Below are positions 42,026-50,063 of a stretch of 64,000 nucleotides of DNA, one piece after another (positions within the stretch are counted from its first letter, which is position 1; the number at the start of each line of letters is the position of its first letter). Made by a program: the position numbers and the translations under genes. Source of the stretch: DAOUJH01 sp965116555. GTDB taxonomy: Bacteria; Chloroflexota; Dehalococcoidia; Lucifugimonadales; QGNO01. The stretch covers positions 62,001 through 126,000 of the forward strand of contig OZ220698.1 in NCBI GenBank assembly GCA_965116555.1. Reading direction: 5' to 3'. The notes beneath the pieces were generated by a model. That model saw only the letters and a list, made by a program, of their open reading frames with translations. It did not search any database and was not told where the DNA came from.

Positions 42026-42445
42026 TCATGCCGCCTCCCAGGGGTTGACTATGTCGACATCCAGTCCGTCGAAATCCCGCACGTTGCGGGTGACTATAGC
42101 CATGTCGTTGGCCATTGCAGTTCCTGCTATAAGCGCGTCGCCGAGTTCTAGCTCCCCACCACTCCGACGCACCCGTGCCTGGAATGCGGCGGCCCACTCG
42201 GCCTCCCGGATTCCAACAGGAGATATGCGCCCCTCAAAGTCGGCTATGATTAGCGAGAGCCACTGCCTCAATCCATCGCGGCGGCCACCTTGCGGAAGGA
42301 GGAGCACGCCCAGTTCGAGCTCTTCTATGACGATAGCAGACAGCCATAGGTCGTCTCGAGTGGTCAAGAGGTCTATCACAGCCGGGTTTGGACTATCCTT
42401 GGTCAGCTCCGAGATTACATTGGTATCCAGGAGATAGCCGCTCAT
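42026..42445 (-). CDS. vapC: VapC-type PIN-domain toxin
   Basis: 139 residues. The PIN nuclease acidic residues are visible: Asp in YLLDTNVISEL, Glu in VIEELELGVLL, Asp in LELGDALIAGTA and Asp in RNVRDFDGLDV. VapC toxins are Mg2+-dependent RNases, often cleaving tRNA. The start overlaps the end of the antitoxin gene by 4 nt, giving the standard antitoxin-toxin order. Confidence 0.92.
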   Translation of the reverse strand: MSGYLLDTNVISELTKDSPNPAVIDLLTTRDDLWLSAIVIEELELGVLLLPQGGRRDGLRQWLSLIIADFEGRISPVGIREAEWAAAFQARVRRSGGELELGDALIAGTAMANDMAIVTRNVRDFDGLDVDIVNPWEAA

Positions 42446-42729
42446 GAGCCATTGTCTTCGTCAATGAAGGGGATCTTGCGGCCACTTGCGCGTCGGCTTG
42501 GGATCTCTAGGTTCGTGCCTCGCGGCGTATTGGCCACAAGCCACTTGCCTAGGGGCATCCTGTCAGGCGCTCGACTTCGCCATACGCGTTCTGGCACCAC
42601 GACGAACGGACGCCGAGCGCCGATGCGCTGCGGCCCCTCCGTTTCGGCTAGACGCAGGATTTCGGACAACCGAGCCTTCGCCTCGGCCACCGTCCAGATG
42701 CGATGGGGTTTGGGCTGTTGGATGGCCAT
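42442..42729 (-). CDS. vapB: Phd/YefM-type antitoxin of the VapBC locus
   Basis: 95 residues. The N-terminal half, RIWTVAEAKARLSEILRLAETEGPQRIGARRPFVVVPERVW, has the Phd/YefM DNA-binding fold (prevent-host-death type). The C-terminal half (RASGRKIPFIDED) would wrap VapC. AGGAGGAG lies before the ATG. The promoter region carries repeats described at 42750-42795. Confidence 0.85.
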   Translation of the reverse strand: MAIQQPKPHRIWTVAEAKARLSEILRLAETEGPQRIGARRPFVVVPERVWRSRAPDRMPLGKWLVANTPRGTNLEIPSRRASGRKIPFIDEDNGS

Positions 42730-42749
42730 GACTCCTCCTAGCGGGTTCT

Positions 42750-42795
42750 ACTAGACCATTATAGACCACCTTTTGTGGTCCATACTAGTCTACCT
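42750..42795 (-). promoter_or_regulatory. Promoter and operator of vapBC
   Basis: The minus strand has TATAAT (42763-42758). Just upstream lies the palindrome GACCAC-N5-GTGGTC (42764-42780), and AGACCA is repeated at 42753-42758 and 42763-42768 in the plus orientation. ACTAG occurs on both flanks. The repeats cover the promoter, as expected for autorepression by the VapBC complex. A convincing -35 was not found. Confidence 0.55.
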
Positions 42796-43899
42796 CAGCA
42801 CACGCCGCAAATAGCCCAAAGCGTTCCCGCCCGCTATCTTCCTCACCTCATCATCCGAGTAGCCGCGCGATATCAGCCCCCGGATGATGTTCTTCCCGTC
42901 CGCCGGAGACTCCAGCCCGTCCATGTATGGAGCGTTGGGCACGTTGCTGCCTATGGACCTGGTGGAATAGGTTACGTGGTCGCCCACTATGGTGTCCGTG
43001 CCTATCCCCACGTGGTCTACGCCGACCAGGTTCACCATGTAATCGTAGTGGTCAAGCACCACGTTGATGTTCTGTTTCGGATCGTCGCTCAGGGAGTTGG
43101 GCACCGACGTGATGCAGACTATGCCCCCACTCTTGACGCAGGCCACAAGCGCATCGTCCTTTACGGCGCGTTTGGTCTGTCTCAGTGTGTAAGCGGCGTT
43201 GTGGCTGAAGATGGGCGGCGCTTCCGAGTGCTCGATAGCCTCCAACGCCGTCTGGTGGCCGGCGTGGGACAGGTCTACAGCCATGCCAAGCTGGTTCATG
43301 CGTTTCACGACCGCTATCCCGAAATCGCTGAGGCCGGAGTCGGTGCGTTCGTATGAGCCGTCGCCAATGTAAGACTTGTGGGAGTAAGTGAGTCCCGCCA
43401 AACGTACGCCCATGCCGTACAGCACGTCCACCCGGTGTATCTGGTTGCCTATGGCCAGGTGCTCCACCGTAGGCAGGAATCCCACCTTTCCTTGCGCGTG
43501 AGCGGACAGTATCTCGTCCGCGTTGCTGACCTTCACCACAATGTCGCTGTTCAGGCTGATGTCGGCGAGCATGAGGCCTATCTCGTCCAGCACCGGCTCA
43601 AAATCCATGGAGGATGCGTGGGTGGGCTTGATGGCGCCGCGAAATCCGTTGGAAGTGCCCACGGCAGCCCAACCGCCGTGCTTTGCGGCCTGGTACCCCC
43701 ATTCGTAGTTGCCGTTGCGGAAATACTCCAGCAGTTCGTCTATGTTCTCTGTGAACACCATGGGATGCTGGTGCACGTCCACCATGACAAGGTCATCCAT
43801 CAATCCCTGGAACCGCTTTTCGCCCTCCGCGTCTAGCGGCACCGTCATGGACGGCACTCGACCTATCTGTTTAGCGAGTTTCATTGACCCGGTTGTCAT
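42790..43899 (-). CDS. Membrane dipeptidase-family (M19) metallohydrolase
   Basis: 369 residues with the renal dipeptidase pattern. Visible motifs are MVDVHQHPMVF (first metal site, HxH where the family usually has HxD), VDLSHAGHQTALEA, PIFSHNAAY, GVDHVGIGTDTIVGDH, and a C-terminal IAGGNALGYLRRVL. M19 enzymes cleave dipeptides or D-amino-acid amides with two zinc ions. No signal peptide, so it is cytoplasmic. It lies upstream of vapBC on the same strand but separated by the vapBC promoter. Confidence 0.88.
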   Translation of the reverse strand: MTTGSMKLAKQIGRVPSMTVPLDAEGEKRFQGLMDDLVMVDVHQHPMVFTENIDELLEYFRNGNYEWGYQAAKHGGWAAVGTSNGFRGAIKPTHASSMDFEPVLDEIGLMLADISLNSDIVVKVSNADEILSAHAQGKVGFLPTVEHLAIGNQIHRVDVLYGMGVRLAGLTYSHKSYIGDGSYERTDSGLSDFGIAVVKRMNQLGMAVDLSHAGHQTALEAIEHSEAPPIFSHNAAYTLRQTKRAVKDDALVACVKSGGIVCITSVPNSLSDDPKQNINVVLDHYDYMVNLVGVDHVGIGTDTIVGDHVTYSTRSIGSNVPNAPYMDGLESPADGKNIIRGLISRGYSDDEVRKIAGGNALGYLRRVLR

Positions 43900-43976
43900 C
43901 TATACGCCTCCTGGAGAAGCTAGCAGGCAGATTGTAGTCCCTACTGCAATCAACCCTCAAGTGCCAGCTCTAGGTG

Positions 43977-43982
43977 TATAAT
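43977..43982 (+). promoter_or_regulatory. -10 element of the MFS gene at 44012
   Basis: Perfect TATAAT preceded by TG. The predicted start is near 43989, about 23 nt before the TTG start; AGGAAG follows near 44000. The -35 is unclear. Confidence 0.5.
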
Positions 43983-44011
43983 ATGGAATCCACCCTTTCC
44001 AGGAAGCCTAG

Positions 44012-45322
44012 TTGGACGATAGACCGCCCCCGCATTCGTCGCCCCAAACCATAGCCACCTTGGAGTTTCTCAAGAACGGGCCGCTGAGGGCGCTGCGCTA
44101 TCCTCAGTTTCTCTATCTTTGGGGAGCTTCCAGCATCTCCATTACCTCCTTCTTCCTGATGACCATTGCTCGGGGCTGGCTGGTCTATAAGATGACCGAC
44201 TCCGTTTTTCTGGTTACGGCCAGTCAAGCGTCCAGCATGCTGCCCCAGCTGTTTACCGCGCTAATCGGCGGATTCGTGGCCGACCGCTTCGACCGCAAGA
44301 GGGTGATCCTCTACTCTGAGCTGTTCAACATGACGGTGTTGCTGTTCTTTGCCATCCTGGTCATCTCCGACGTTATCCAGGTCTGGCAGATATTCGCCCT
44401 CTCATTCCTCAACGGCATCTCCTTTTCAATCGGCTTTCCCGCTCGCACCTCCGCTATCCCCGTAATGGTGGAGCGCAGGGACATTGCCAGCGCCGTGGCG
44501 CTGTTCACCACGGTGTTCAGCGCAGGCCAGCTATTGGGACCAGCTATGGCCGGCCAGCTCGTAGATAGGTTCGGTATGGGAACCACATTCCTCAGCTCCT
44601 CTCTGGTGCTGCTGTTAGCCATGGCGCTGCTGATACCGTTGAACACCAGGGCTACCTGGGGTAGTCACAATGCCGGCTTATCCATGTGGCAGAGCATAGC
44701 CGAGGGAATTAGCTACGTAAGGCAAAGCAAGCTGGTGCTTGGCCTTATGATGCTGGGCTTTGGCGCTACCATGTTCGGGTTCCCCTTCATGAGCATACTG
44801 CCCGTGTTCGCCGGGGACGTCCTGGACGTGGGAGTGCGCGGCCTGGGCTGGCTTGCCGCCATGCAGGGTGTCGGCGCGCTGTTTGGCTCGGTAATCGTGG
44901 CGGCCATGGGCAGCCACAACCAGGTCAAGGTGCTTACCATAGCGGGCTCACTGGGTCTGCCCACACTGGTACTTCTGTTCGCGCTGTCACCGGTCTACTT
45001 CCTGTCGCTGGTATTGGTGCTGTTGCTGGGCTTCTTCTTCCAGGTTTTCATGACCAGCAACTTCACCCAGGTCCAGATAGTAATCCCGGACTCAATAAGA
45101 GGACGCGTTCTCAGCATAAGGATGATCATCTTTGGCCTGGGCCCAGTCGGCATGATCCTTCTGGGCACTGCCGCCGAAATCATAGGCCCCGTCTGGGCTA
45201 CGGCGTGGATGGGCATCCTGGGCTTGGCGACGATGATCGCCACAATCGTCCTCTTTCCCGCCTTGCGCAAGCCGGAAGTTGCCGTGGACCCTGCTGAAGC
45301 CGAGACGCAGGCCGTCAGATAG
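44012..45322 (+). CDS. MFS transporter, EntS/DUF894 type
   Basis: 436 residues, TTG start after AGGAAG. Twelve membrane segments; the loop 2-3 signature GGFVADRFDRKRVILYSELF and an N-terminal LRYPQFLYLWGASSISITSFFLM match the enterobactin-exporter-like group. It is probably an exporter; the substrate is unknown. There is its own promoter, and the upstream dipeptidase is divergent. Confidence 0.88.
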   Translation: MDDRPPPHSSPQTIATLEFLKNGPLRALRYPQFLYLWGASSISITSFFLMTIARGWLVYKMTDSVFLVTASQASSMLPQLFTALIGGFVADRFDRKRVILYSELFNMTVLLFFAILVISDVIQVWQIFALSFLNGISFSIGFPARTSAIPVMVERRDIASAVALFTTVFSAGQLLGPAMAGQLVDRFGMGTTFLSSSLVLLLAMALLIPLNTRATWGSHNAGLSMWQSIAEGISYVRQSKLVLGLMMLGFGATMFGFPFMSILPVFAGDVLDVGVRGLGWLAAMQGVGALFGSVIVAAMGSHNQVKVLTIAGSLGLPTLVLLFALSPVYFLSLVLVLLLGFFFQVFMTSNFTQVQIVIPDSIRGRVLSIRMIIFGLGPVGMILLGTAAEIIGPVWATAWMGILGLATMIATIVLFPALRKPEVAVDPAEAETQAVR

Positions 45323-45344
45323 CCCCTAGCCTGCCGACGACGTA

Positions 45345-45374
45345 GATTCTTCGGCCTGCGGCCTCAGAATGACA
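45345..45374. repeat. Copy of a dispersed GATTCTTC/TCAGAATGACA palindromic repeat
   Basis: GATTCTTC, then a GGCCTGCGGCC palindrome, then TCAGAATGACA. The same ends occur in the inverted pair at 59530-59636. It lies between convergent genes, where short interspersed palindromic repeats are often found. The gap 45323-45442 holds nothing else recognisable. Confidence 0.6.
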
Positions 45375-45442
45375 GTGTGGGTATGTCCATCTGCCTACAT
45401 GCAGTGGGAAGGTCGGAGCCTGCCCGCACCGCCCGCCTGCTG

Positions 45443-46675
45443 CTAGTACTGAAAGAGTATGGTGTCCAACTCTTCTATGCGTTCGTCCCGGGTGTATCTC
45501 CAGATGCCAATGTAGCCGCGCAGCAGGTCGCCGTTCTCATCCCAGTCCAGGGAGTTGGCAACGCCCTCGTAGTCTATTGAACGGCTGTCTGCAAGCAGGC
45601 GAAGGCCATCGGCGACTCCTTGGGGAGTTCCCATGACCATCTCCCCAGGCGGACTGCCTATGGATCGTAGCTGGTCGCGGATGGCGTCGCCGTTGAGGCT
45701 GCCGGCCGCCTGAGCGGCCAGGGCCAGCGCGATGGTCGCGTCGTAGGTCTCCTTGACGTAGGTGGACTGGGGTAGAGCGCCGTATTCGGCCTCAAAGGAT
45801 GCCTCCCAGGCGGAGGTGGCGTCGTTGTCCGGGGCAGGGGCTCCCGCCGTGCCGTACATACCGCCCAGCCGCTCGCCGCCTATCTCTGTGATTAAGTCCG
45901 GCCTCTTTGCGGCGTCGCCAAAGGTGAACCGGCTATAGATGCCCGCATCCAGCGCCTCCCGGACAATGAGTAGCGCCTGCTGCCCAAAGGTGATGACCAC
46001 CAGCGCTTGTGCGCCCGCGCTGGCGCTCTCCCGCAATTCTGCAAGGTGGGCCGTCTGATTGGGGTCGACTGCAACAGAGCGCAACGTCCCGTCCCACGAC
46101 TCCTGGAAGCTGCGTGCCAGCCCCTGACCGTACGGGTCGTCTATGTAGAGCAGGCCCACGTTGTCGAAGCCCCGCTCCGCAGTCACACGAGCCAGCACCG
46201 GCCCCTGGGCGGTGTCGGAAAGGGCGGTGCGGAAGAAGTAGCCGTCGTCGGACGCCATGGTCAGTTGCGGAGAGGTGGCGGAGGGACTGATGGTCGGTAC
46301 GCCGGCCGGCCCGGTGACCGTCTCCGCGACAGGCAATGATATTGCACTGGCGGTGGGCCCCACTATGGCGTGGACACCCTCCGTCTCCACCAAGCGCCGC
46401 GCCGCCTCAACCCCCATCTGCGGGTCGCGAGTGGAGTCTGCTTCAAAGCTTTCCACCGGCATGCCGAGCACGCCTCCGGCCATGTTGATATGCCGTATGG
46501 CGAGGTGAAAGGCGCGCTTCCTATCGACAACGGTCTGCGAAGTGCTGCTAAAGTTGAGCATCAGCCCAATCCTCATGGAAGTGGAGATTTCCGGCTCCTC
46601 CGTTGAGCCGTTATCGCACGCAACAGCAACGGCGAGCAAGCCGGTTATCACTATGAGCCGGATCAGGTTTGACAT
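45443..46675 (-). CDS. ABC-type branched-chain amino acid substrate-binding lipoprotein (LivK-like), orphan
   Basis: 410 residues. The signal peptide LIVITGLLAVAVAC ends in a lipobox Cys, so the protein is lipid-anchored outside. The periplasmic-binding-protein type I fold follows: RIGLMLNFSSTSQTVVDRKRAFHLAIRHINMAGGVLG, VHAIVGPTASAISLPVAE and VGLLYIDDPYGQGLARSFQESW. Usually a partner of LivHMGF permease; no permease or ATPase is encoded nearby, so it is an orphan receptor here, or its permease lies elsewhere. Confidence 0.88.
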   Translation of the reverse strand: MSNLIRLIVITGLLAVAVACDNGSTEEPEISTSMRIGLMLNFSSTSQTVVDRKRAFHLAIRHINMAGGVLGMPVESFEADSTRDPQMGVEAARRLVETEGVHAIVGPTASAISLPVAETVTGPAGVPTISPSATSPQLTMASDDGYFFRTALSDTAQGPVLARVTAERGFDNVGLLYIDDPYGQGLARSFQESWDGTLRSVAVDPNQTAHLAELRESASAGAQALVVITFGQQALLIVREALDAGIYSRFTFGDAAKRPDLITEIGGERLGGMYGTAGAPAPDNDATSAWEASFEAEYGALPQSTYVKETYDATIALALAAQAAGSLNGDAIRDQLRSIGSPPGEMVMGTPQGVADGLRLLADSRSIDYEGVANSLDWDENGDLLRGYIGIWRYTRDERIEELDTILFQY

Positions 46676-46830
46676 GACAAACTAGACGCCTTTTAAAAAT
46701 GACTTGCAGGCTGGGATAATAACACGCTTGCGGGAGGCGCGGTAACGCTGGCCGCACACCTTAATCTTGTTTTCTTGTTGATTTTTGTTAGCATTGTGCT
46801 GCTGGTCAACTCTCTAATTGGAGCTAAGTC

Positions 46831-47166
46831 ATGAGGGATACGCTGGTCGCTATACTAAAGTTGGATGGCCGACCCGTTGAAGTGAGTGTGTTAACGATAG
46901 AGTTCGAGCAGGAAGATGGTATGTGGATAGGCACCTGTCTTGAGCTTGGAACGTCAACACAGGCGCAAACTTTGGAAGAGCTTCAAGCCGAGTTGACGGA
47001 TGCTGTTGATCTTCAACTGAATGAAATGGCTCGCTTAGGCTACACACGCGACTACCTGAGAGCACAGGGAGCAAAGGTATTACCAATACCTCAGGAAGAG
47101 GGGTCTACAGATACTCCTGAAGCACAACGGGCGCGTTGGGGGATGCTGCCTGTAGGGAGTCAATGA
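46831..47166 (+). CDS. hicB: HicB-family antitoxin
   Basis: 111 residues. The HicB fold is seen in VSVLTIEFEQEDGMWIGTCLELGTSTQAQTLEELQAELTDAVDLQL; the C-terminal part is proline/acid-rich with no clear DNA-binding motif. The hicA gene begins directly after the stop (TTG at 47167). This second locus has the order hicB-hicA, opposite to the locus at 31 kb. Upstream (46676-46830) is AT-rich with a weak promoter candidate (TTGTTT-16-TAGCAT). Confidence 0.82.
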   Translation: MRDTLVAILKLDGRPVEVSVLTIEFEQEDGMWIGTCLELGTSTQAQTLEELQAELTDAVDLQLNEMARLGYTRDYLRAQGAKVLPIPQEEGSTDTPEAQRARWGMLPVGSQ

Positions 47167-47415
47167 TTGCAAGTAACCGGCAGGCAGTTAATGAGATTAT
47201 TGGAAAGGGATGGGTGGATACGCGGAGGCAGACGAAGGCACGGAGTGTTTTTCTCAAAACATTTTCCTGGTGAAGCTATGCCGCGTTCAACCGTGATTCC
47301 CGATAAGACACAACCGCTTAATCAGAGAGTTTTAGGCGCCATCCTTAGCGTAAAGCAAACCGGTCTAGGCAAGTCAGGCTTGGAAGCATTGATTGATGGG
47401 TATGGGCTTGATTAG
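47167..47415 (+). CDS. hicA: HicA-family toxin (mRNA interferase)
   Basis: 82 residues, TTG start adjacent to the hicB stop. It has the double-stranded RNA-binding-like HicA fold: VTGRQLMRLLERDGWIRGGRRRHGVFFSK with the catalytic His, and STVIPDKTQPLNQRVLGAILSVKQTG. HicA cleaves mRNA unless held by HicB. Unlike the copy at 31503, the frame is intact. Confidence 0.8.
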   Translation: MQVTGRQLMRLLERDGWIRGGRRRHGVFFSKHFPGEAMPRSTVIPDKTQPLNQRVLGAILSVKQTGLGKSGLEALIDGYGLD

Positions 47416-47458
47416 CTCTGCCTTCACTCTTGTACATCTCTAAAGCGAGGTCAAACAC

Positions 47459-48037
47459 ATGGTTCAAATCGACTCCAACGAAGTAAGAGTAACCGGCGAG
47501 AACTCCTTTATACGGCTTGCTCAGCAGGAGGGCGGCGAGTTCACCACTCGCGCCAGCCACTGGCGCGTCTTCTACTCGCCGGCAGGGGTGGGGCACGCCC
47601 TGTTCCTCCAGACCGAAGTCACCGATACTCCCATAACCGTCTACGCCGACAACGAGGATGTCGCTCGCTGGCTCCAAGAGGAGATCGAGTCGATGCTCTA
47701 TCCCGCCTTCGCCGATACCAGCCTGCCCATCGTCAAGGCTGCTTTCGAGCGCGGCGGCGACGTGCGCGGTACAGCCACGGAAACCGTGAAGGGCGACGGG
47801 GTCGACATACTCATGTCCTGGTCCAACGTCTTGGAGCCTTTTCCCATGCACGTTCCCCCCGGCGTCAATGGCCGCAGCCACGGCGTCTACAGCGTGTTCT
47901 TCCCTGCCAGGGAGGCGTCGTTGGTGGTCAACGGGAAGCAGGCTTCCGGCAGCCCCCAGCGCGACGACCGCGGAGGCCGCGAGTCGATGAGTGCGGTGTT
48001 AGCCTGGGCCGAGTCCTGGGTCAGACCGCACGGCTGA
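47459..48037 (+). CDS. Conserved hypothetical protein (192 residues)
   Basis: No family recognised. The protein is soluble with alternating beta-strand-like segments (ASHWRVFYSPAGVGHALFLQTEV, PITVYADNEDVARWLQEEIE). A HGVYSVFFPAREASLVVNGKQA segment near the end resembles beta-barrel or cupin-like enzymes without a clear metal motif. Trp and His are conserved-looking. AGCGAGG precedes the ATG. It is in the same direction as the hicBA pair 43 nt upstream but with different composition, so it is probably independent. Convergent with the ribbon-helix-helix gene. Confidence 0.65.
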   Translation: MVQIDSNEVRVTGENSFIRLAQQEGGEFTTRASHWRVFYSPAGVGHALFLQTEVTDTPITVYADNEDVARWLQEEIESMLYPAFADTSLPIVKAAFERGGDVRGTATETVKGDGVDILMSWSNVLEPFPMHVPPGVNGRSHGVYSVFFPAREASLVVNGKQASGSPQRDDRGGRESMSAVLAWAESWVRPHG

Positions 48038-48062
48038 TAGGGCGGGGGCATAGGGAAACGGG

Positions 48063-48671
48063 CTAAGCGCGGGGTGCGTCCTCCTCGTTGAGGAGATTTT
48101 GCAGCTCCTCCCTGGCTTTCCTGATGGCCTCTACCTTCGAGGATATCCCGTCGAAGAGGCCTTGGTGCGCCTTGATCCCTTCCGCAATGAGGTAGGCAGC
48201 CCCCTCCGACCGGCTGCTCACCAGGCCGGTCTCCATAAGCTCGTCGATGCGTTCTATACTCTCCTGGTTGACCCTGACCATCACAACGCCATCCCTGCCT
48301 GTGCCACGCATGGCCTTTATCGTATCCTGTACTGTATCCTTCAGGCTTCGTCCAACCGACCCGGCCATCTTCGACCCACGGTTGTACGAGGTGCGCACGG
48401 ATTTGGTGATCCACTCAGCCAGGGTCTCAATTTCTTCTCCCGGCCGCTCATCTCCCACCGCGTCCCGCACCGCTCTGCGGACCTCTCTCTCGACCGAGCC
48501 GAAATCTTGAGTCTTGTCTCCGCTGGCCGCTTTCCTCACCGACTTGCTGATACGGTTAACCACATCGTCGATGTTCTCCGTCTGTGCTCCATCGCCGAGT
48601 GCGTCACGGACGGCTTGCTCCACCTCCGCAACCAATGAATCGACGTTTCCTGTAAATCTCTCGCTTGTCAT
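48063..48671 (-). CDS. Tandem-repeat protein with C-terminal ribbon-helix-helix-like domain
   Basis: 202 residues. Residues about 9-52 and 56-99 are two copies of one motif (EVEQAVRDALGD and ISKSVRKAA in the first, EVRRAVRDAVGD and ITKSVRTSY in the second). The third part, VVMVRVNQESIERIDELMETGLVSSRSEGAAYLIAEGI, looks like a CopG/ribbon-helix-helix DNA-binding domain, and a coiled tail (SSKVEAIRKAREELQNLL) ends it. The promoter carries four ACGT-centred boxes (see 48688-48742), so autoregulation is likely. I do not know a described family with this arrangement. A GAGGAAGGACACC ribosome site precedes the ATG. Confidence 0.65.
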   Translation of the reverse strand: MTSERFTGNVDSLVAEVEQAVRDALGDGAQTENIDDVVNRISKSVRKAASGDKTQDFGSVEREVRRAVRDAVGDERPGEEIETLAEWITKSVRTSYNRGSKMAGSVGRSLKDTVQDTIKAMRGTGRDGVVMVRVNQESIERIDELMETGLVSSRSEGAAYLIAEGIKAHQGLFDGISSKVEAIRKAREELQNLLNEEDAPRA

Positions 48672-48687
48672 GGTGTCCTTCCTCTGC

Positions 48688-48742
48688 TTACGTGAATTAC
48701 TGCTACTAACGTAAGTATATTACGTAAATACACGTATGTCAA
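48688..48742 (-). promoter_or_regulatory. Strong promoter overlaid by four ACGT boxes
   Basis: On the minus strand perfect TTGACA (48742-48737), a 17-bp spacer and TATACT (48719-48714). In plus orientation TTACGTGA (48688), TAACGTAA (48707), TTACGTAA (48720) and ACACGTAT (48730) share the core ACGT flanked by AT. Their centres are about 19, 13 and 10 bp apart. Two lie inside the promoter spacer and two downstream. They are ready operators for the ribbon-helix-helix protein encoded directly behind. The rest of the gap to 48865 shows nothing. Confidence 0.7.
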
Positions 48743-48864
48743 GAGATGGTAATCCTGCTTCGGAATGCACAGATCATCCAGGGACGGAAAAATTACGGCG
48801 CCAGCAGATACGACGGAATTACGTGGCTACGGTTTCGCAGGATGCGGAAGAAGTTCTCGTCTGA

Positions 48865-49437
48865 TCAGTGGGACGGCGACCCAGGCTCTACGAACGTGCT
48901 CCTGAACCGGTAGAGGGTCATTTCCGGCTCGTTAGGGGCCAGGGGAAGGTACTCCTCCTCCTCTATCTTGGCCACTATGAACCAGGGACCGTCCTCGTTC
49001 AGGGCTTGCCGGAACACTTGGTCCAGGTCCTCCAGCGTTTCCACGGTAGCAGTGTGGGGAATACTGCAGGCCCTGGCCACCTGTTCCAGGTCTGTGCCGC
49101 GTCCCGTATGGCTGGTCTGGTGGCCGGTCTGGCCCCACTCTTCGTTGTCCCACACCACTACGATGAGGTTCTTCGGCTGTTCCTGGCCTATGGTGGCTAT
49201 GGCGCCCATGTTCATCAGCAGCGAACCGTCGCCGTCCAACGAGATGACCTTGTCCGGTATGGACAGGGCCATTCCCAGGGCGTTGGATGAGCACAGCCCC
49301 ATGGAGCCGTAGGTGTAGAAGTTGCGGTCACGGTGGCCGGCGTGCCACAGTTCATCGGTTGTGGGGCCAAGGTTGGCGACCACGGGTTCGTCGTTGAGAT
49401 GGCTCAGAATGAGCTTAGTTGCCTCTAGTCTATGCAA
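48865..49437 (-). CDS. TPP-dependent decarboxylase, C-terminal (PP-binding) subunit, sulfopyruvate decarboxylase beta-like
   Basis: 190 residues carrying the TPP pyrophosphate motif GDGSLLMNMGAIATIG and VVWDNEEWGQTG, with a first helix region (TDELWHAGHRDRNFYTYGSMGLCSSNALGMAL). This is the size and type of ComE/sulfopyruvate decarboxylase beta or phosphonopyruvate decarboxylase half-enzymes. The active centre forms with the alpha subunit at 49430. The start overlaps it by 8 nt. Role inferred: decarboxylation of a 3-sulfo- or phospho-pyruvate-like 2-oxoacid. No further coenzyme M or taurine gene is near. Confidence 0.8.
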   Translation of the reverse strand: MHRLEATKLILSHLNDEPVVANLGPTTDELWHAGHRDRNFYTYGSMGLCSSNALGMALSIPDKVISLDGDGSLLMNMGAIATIGQEQPKNLIVVVWDNEEWGQTGHQTSHTGRGTDLEQVARACSIPHTATVETLEDLDQVFRQALNEDGPWFIVAKIEEEEYLPLAPNEPEMTLYRFRSTFVEPGSPSH

Positions 49438-49936
49438 GTTTGCCTCCGTGAAGCAGAGGAGTCATGCACAAGGCCAGCGGTTCTCTGCTTGAGTAGCACA
49501 GTTTCAAAGCGCCGGTGACCACTGCGGGCATCTTCACGGGGTCGTCCAGGGTGTACTGGATGATGCCCAGAGTGTCCAGGATCGGCCTTGTAGAGCGGCC
49601 CATGGGCACCTGCGCAATGTTGAACTCGTTCAACTCACCGCGCAGGTTGATGAACAGCGGTATAGGAATGCGGCAGGGGATGCACAGACTGTTGATGGCG
49701 TTTATAGAGTTGCCGAAGCCGCTGGACTGCATAAATACAGCCGCATTACGCCCCACCGCGTAAGCGCCCGCCGCTATGCCTATGGCCTCCTCCTCCCTGG
49801 TCGCCGAAACAACGTGGAAGTAGGGGTCTTGTTGCATGAGTTGCGTTACCTGGGCAATGGAGATATCCGGCACAAACGCAATCAGAGAAATCTTGCTGTC
49901 CTTAAGACATTGCACCATATCTTCGGCCCAGGTCAT
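49430..49936 (-). CDS. TPP-dependent decarboxylase, N-terminal (PYR) subunit, sulfopyruvate decarboxylase alpha-like
   Basis: 168 residues. The TPP-activating Glu lies in SATREEEAIGIAAGAYAVG, and the pyrimidine-domain pattern (LIAFVPDISIAQVTQLM, AAVFMQSSGFGNSINAINSL, IPLFINLRGE) matches ComD-like subunits. With the beta subunit it forms a split TPP enzyme. A TATAAC -10-like element lies upstream on the minus strand. Confidence 0.8.
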   Translation of the reverse strand: MTWAEDMVQCLKDSKISLIAFVPDISIAQVTQLMQQDPYFHVVSATREEEAIGIAAGAYAVGRNAAVFMQSSGFGNSINAINSLCIPCRIPIPLFINLRGELNEFNIAQVPMGRSTRPILDTLGIIQYTLDDPVKMPAVVTGALKLCYSSREPLALCMTPLLHGGKLA

Positions 49937-50063
49937 AGAAGCGCTCCCATGGTTATACTTTAGTCCTCATTCCCGGTTTATAGATCGGGTACTCTCGTCA
50001 CGGACAGCAACCGTAGGCCCTGTCCCATTTCCGCTGGAAGGATTGCACAAAGAAAAGCGGTAG

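Noticed and set aside
48743..48864. Possible small gene between the ribbon-helix-helix promoter and the TPP gene
   Set aside because: No start with ribosome site and no conserved-looking frame; composition is plain intergenic.
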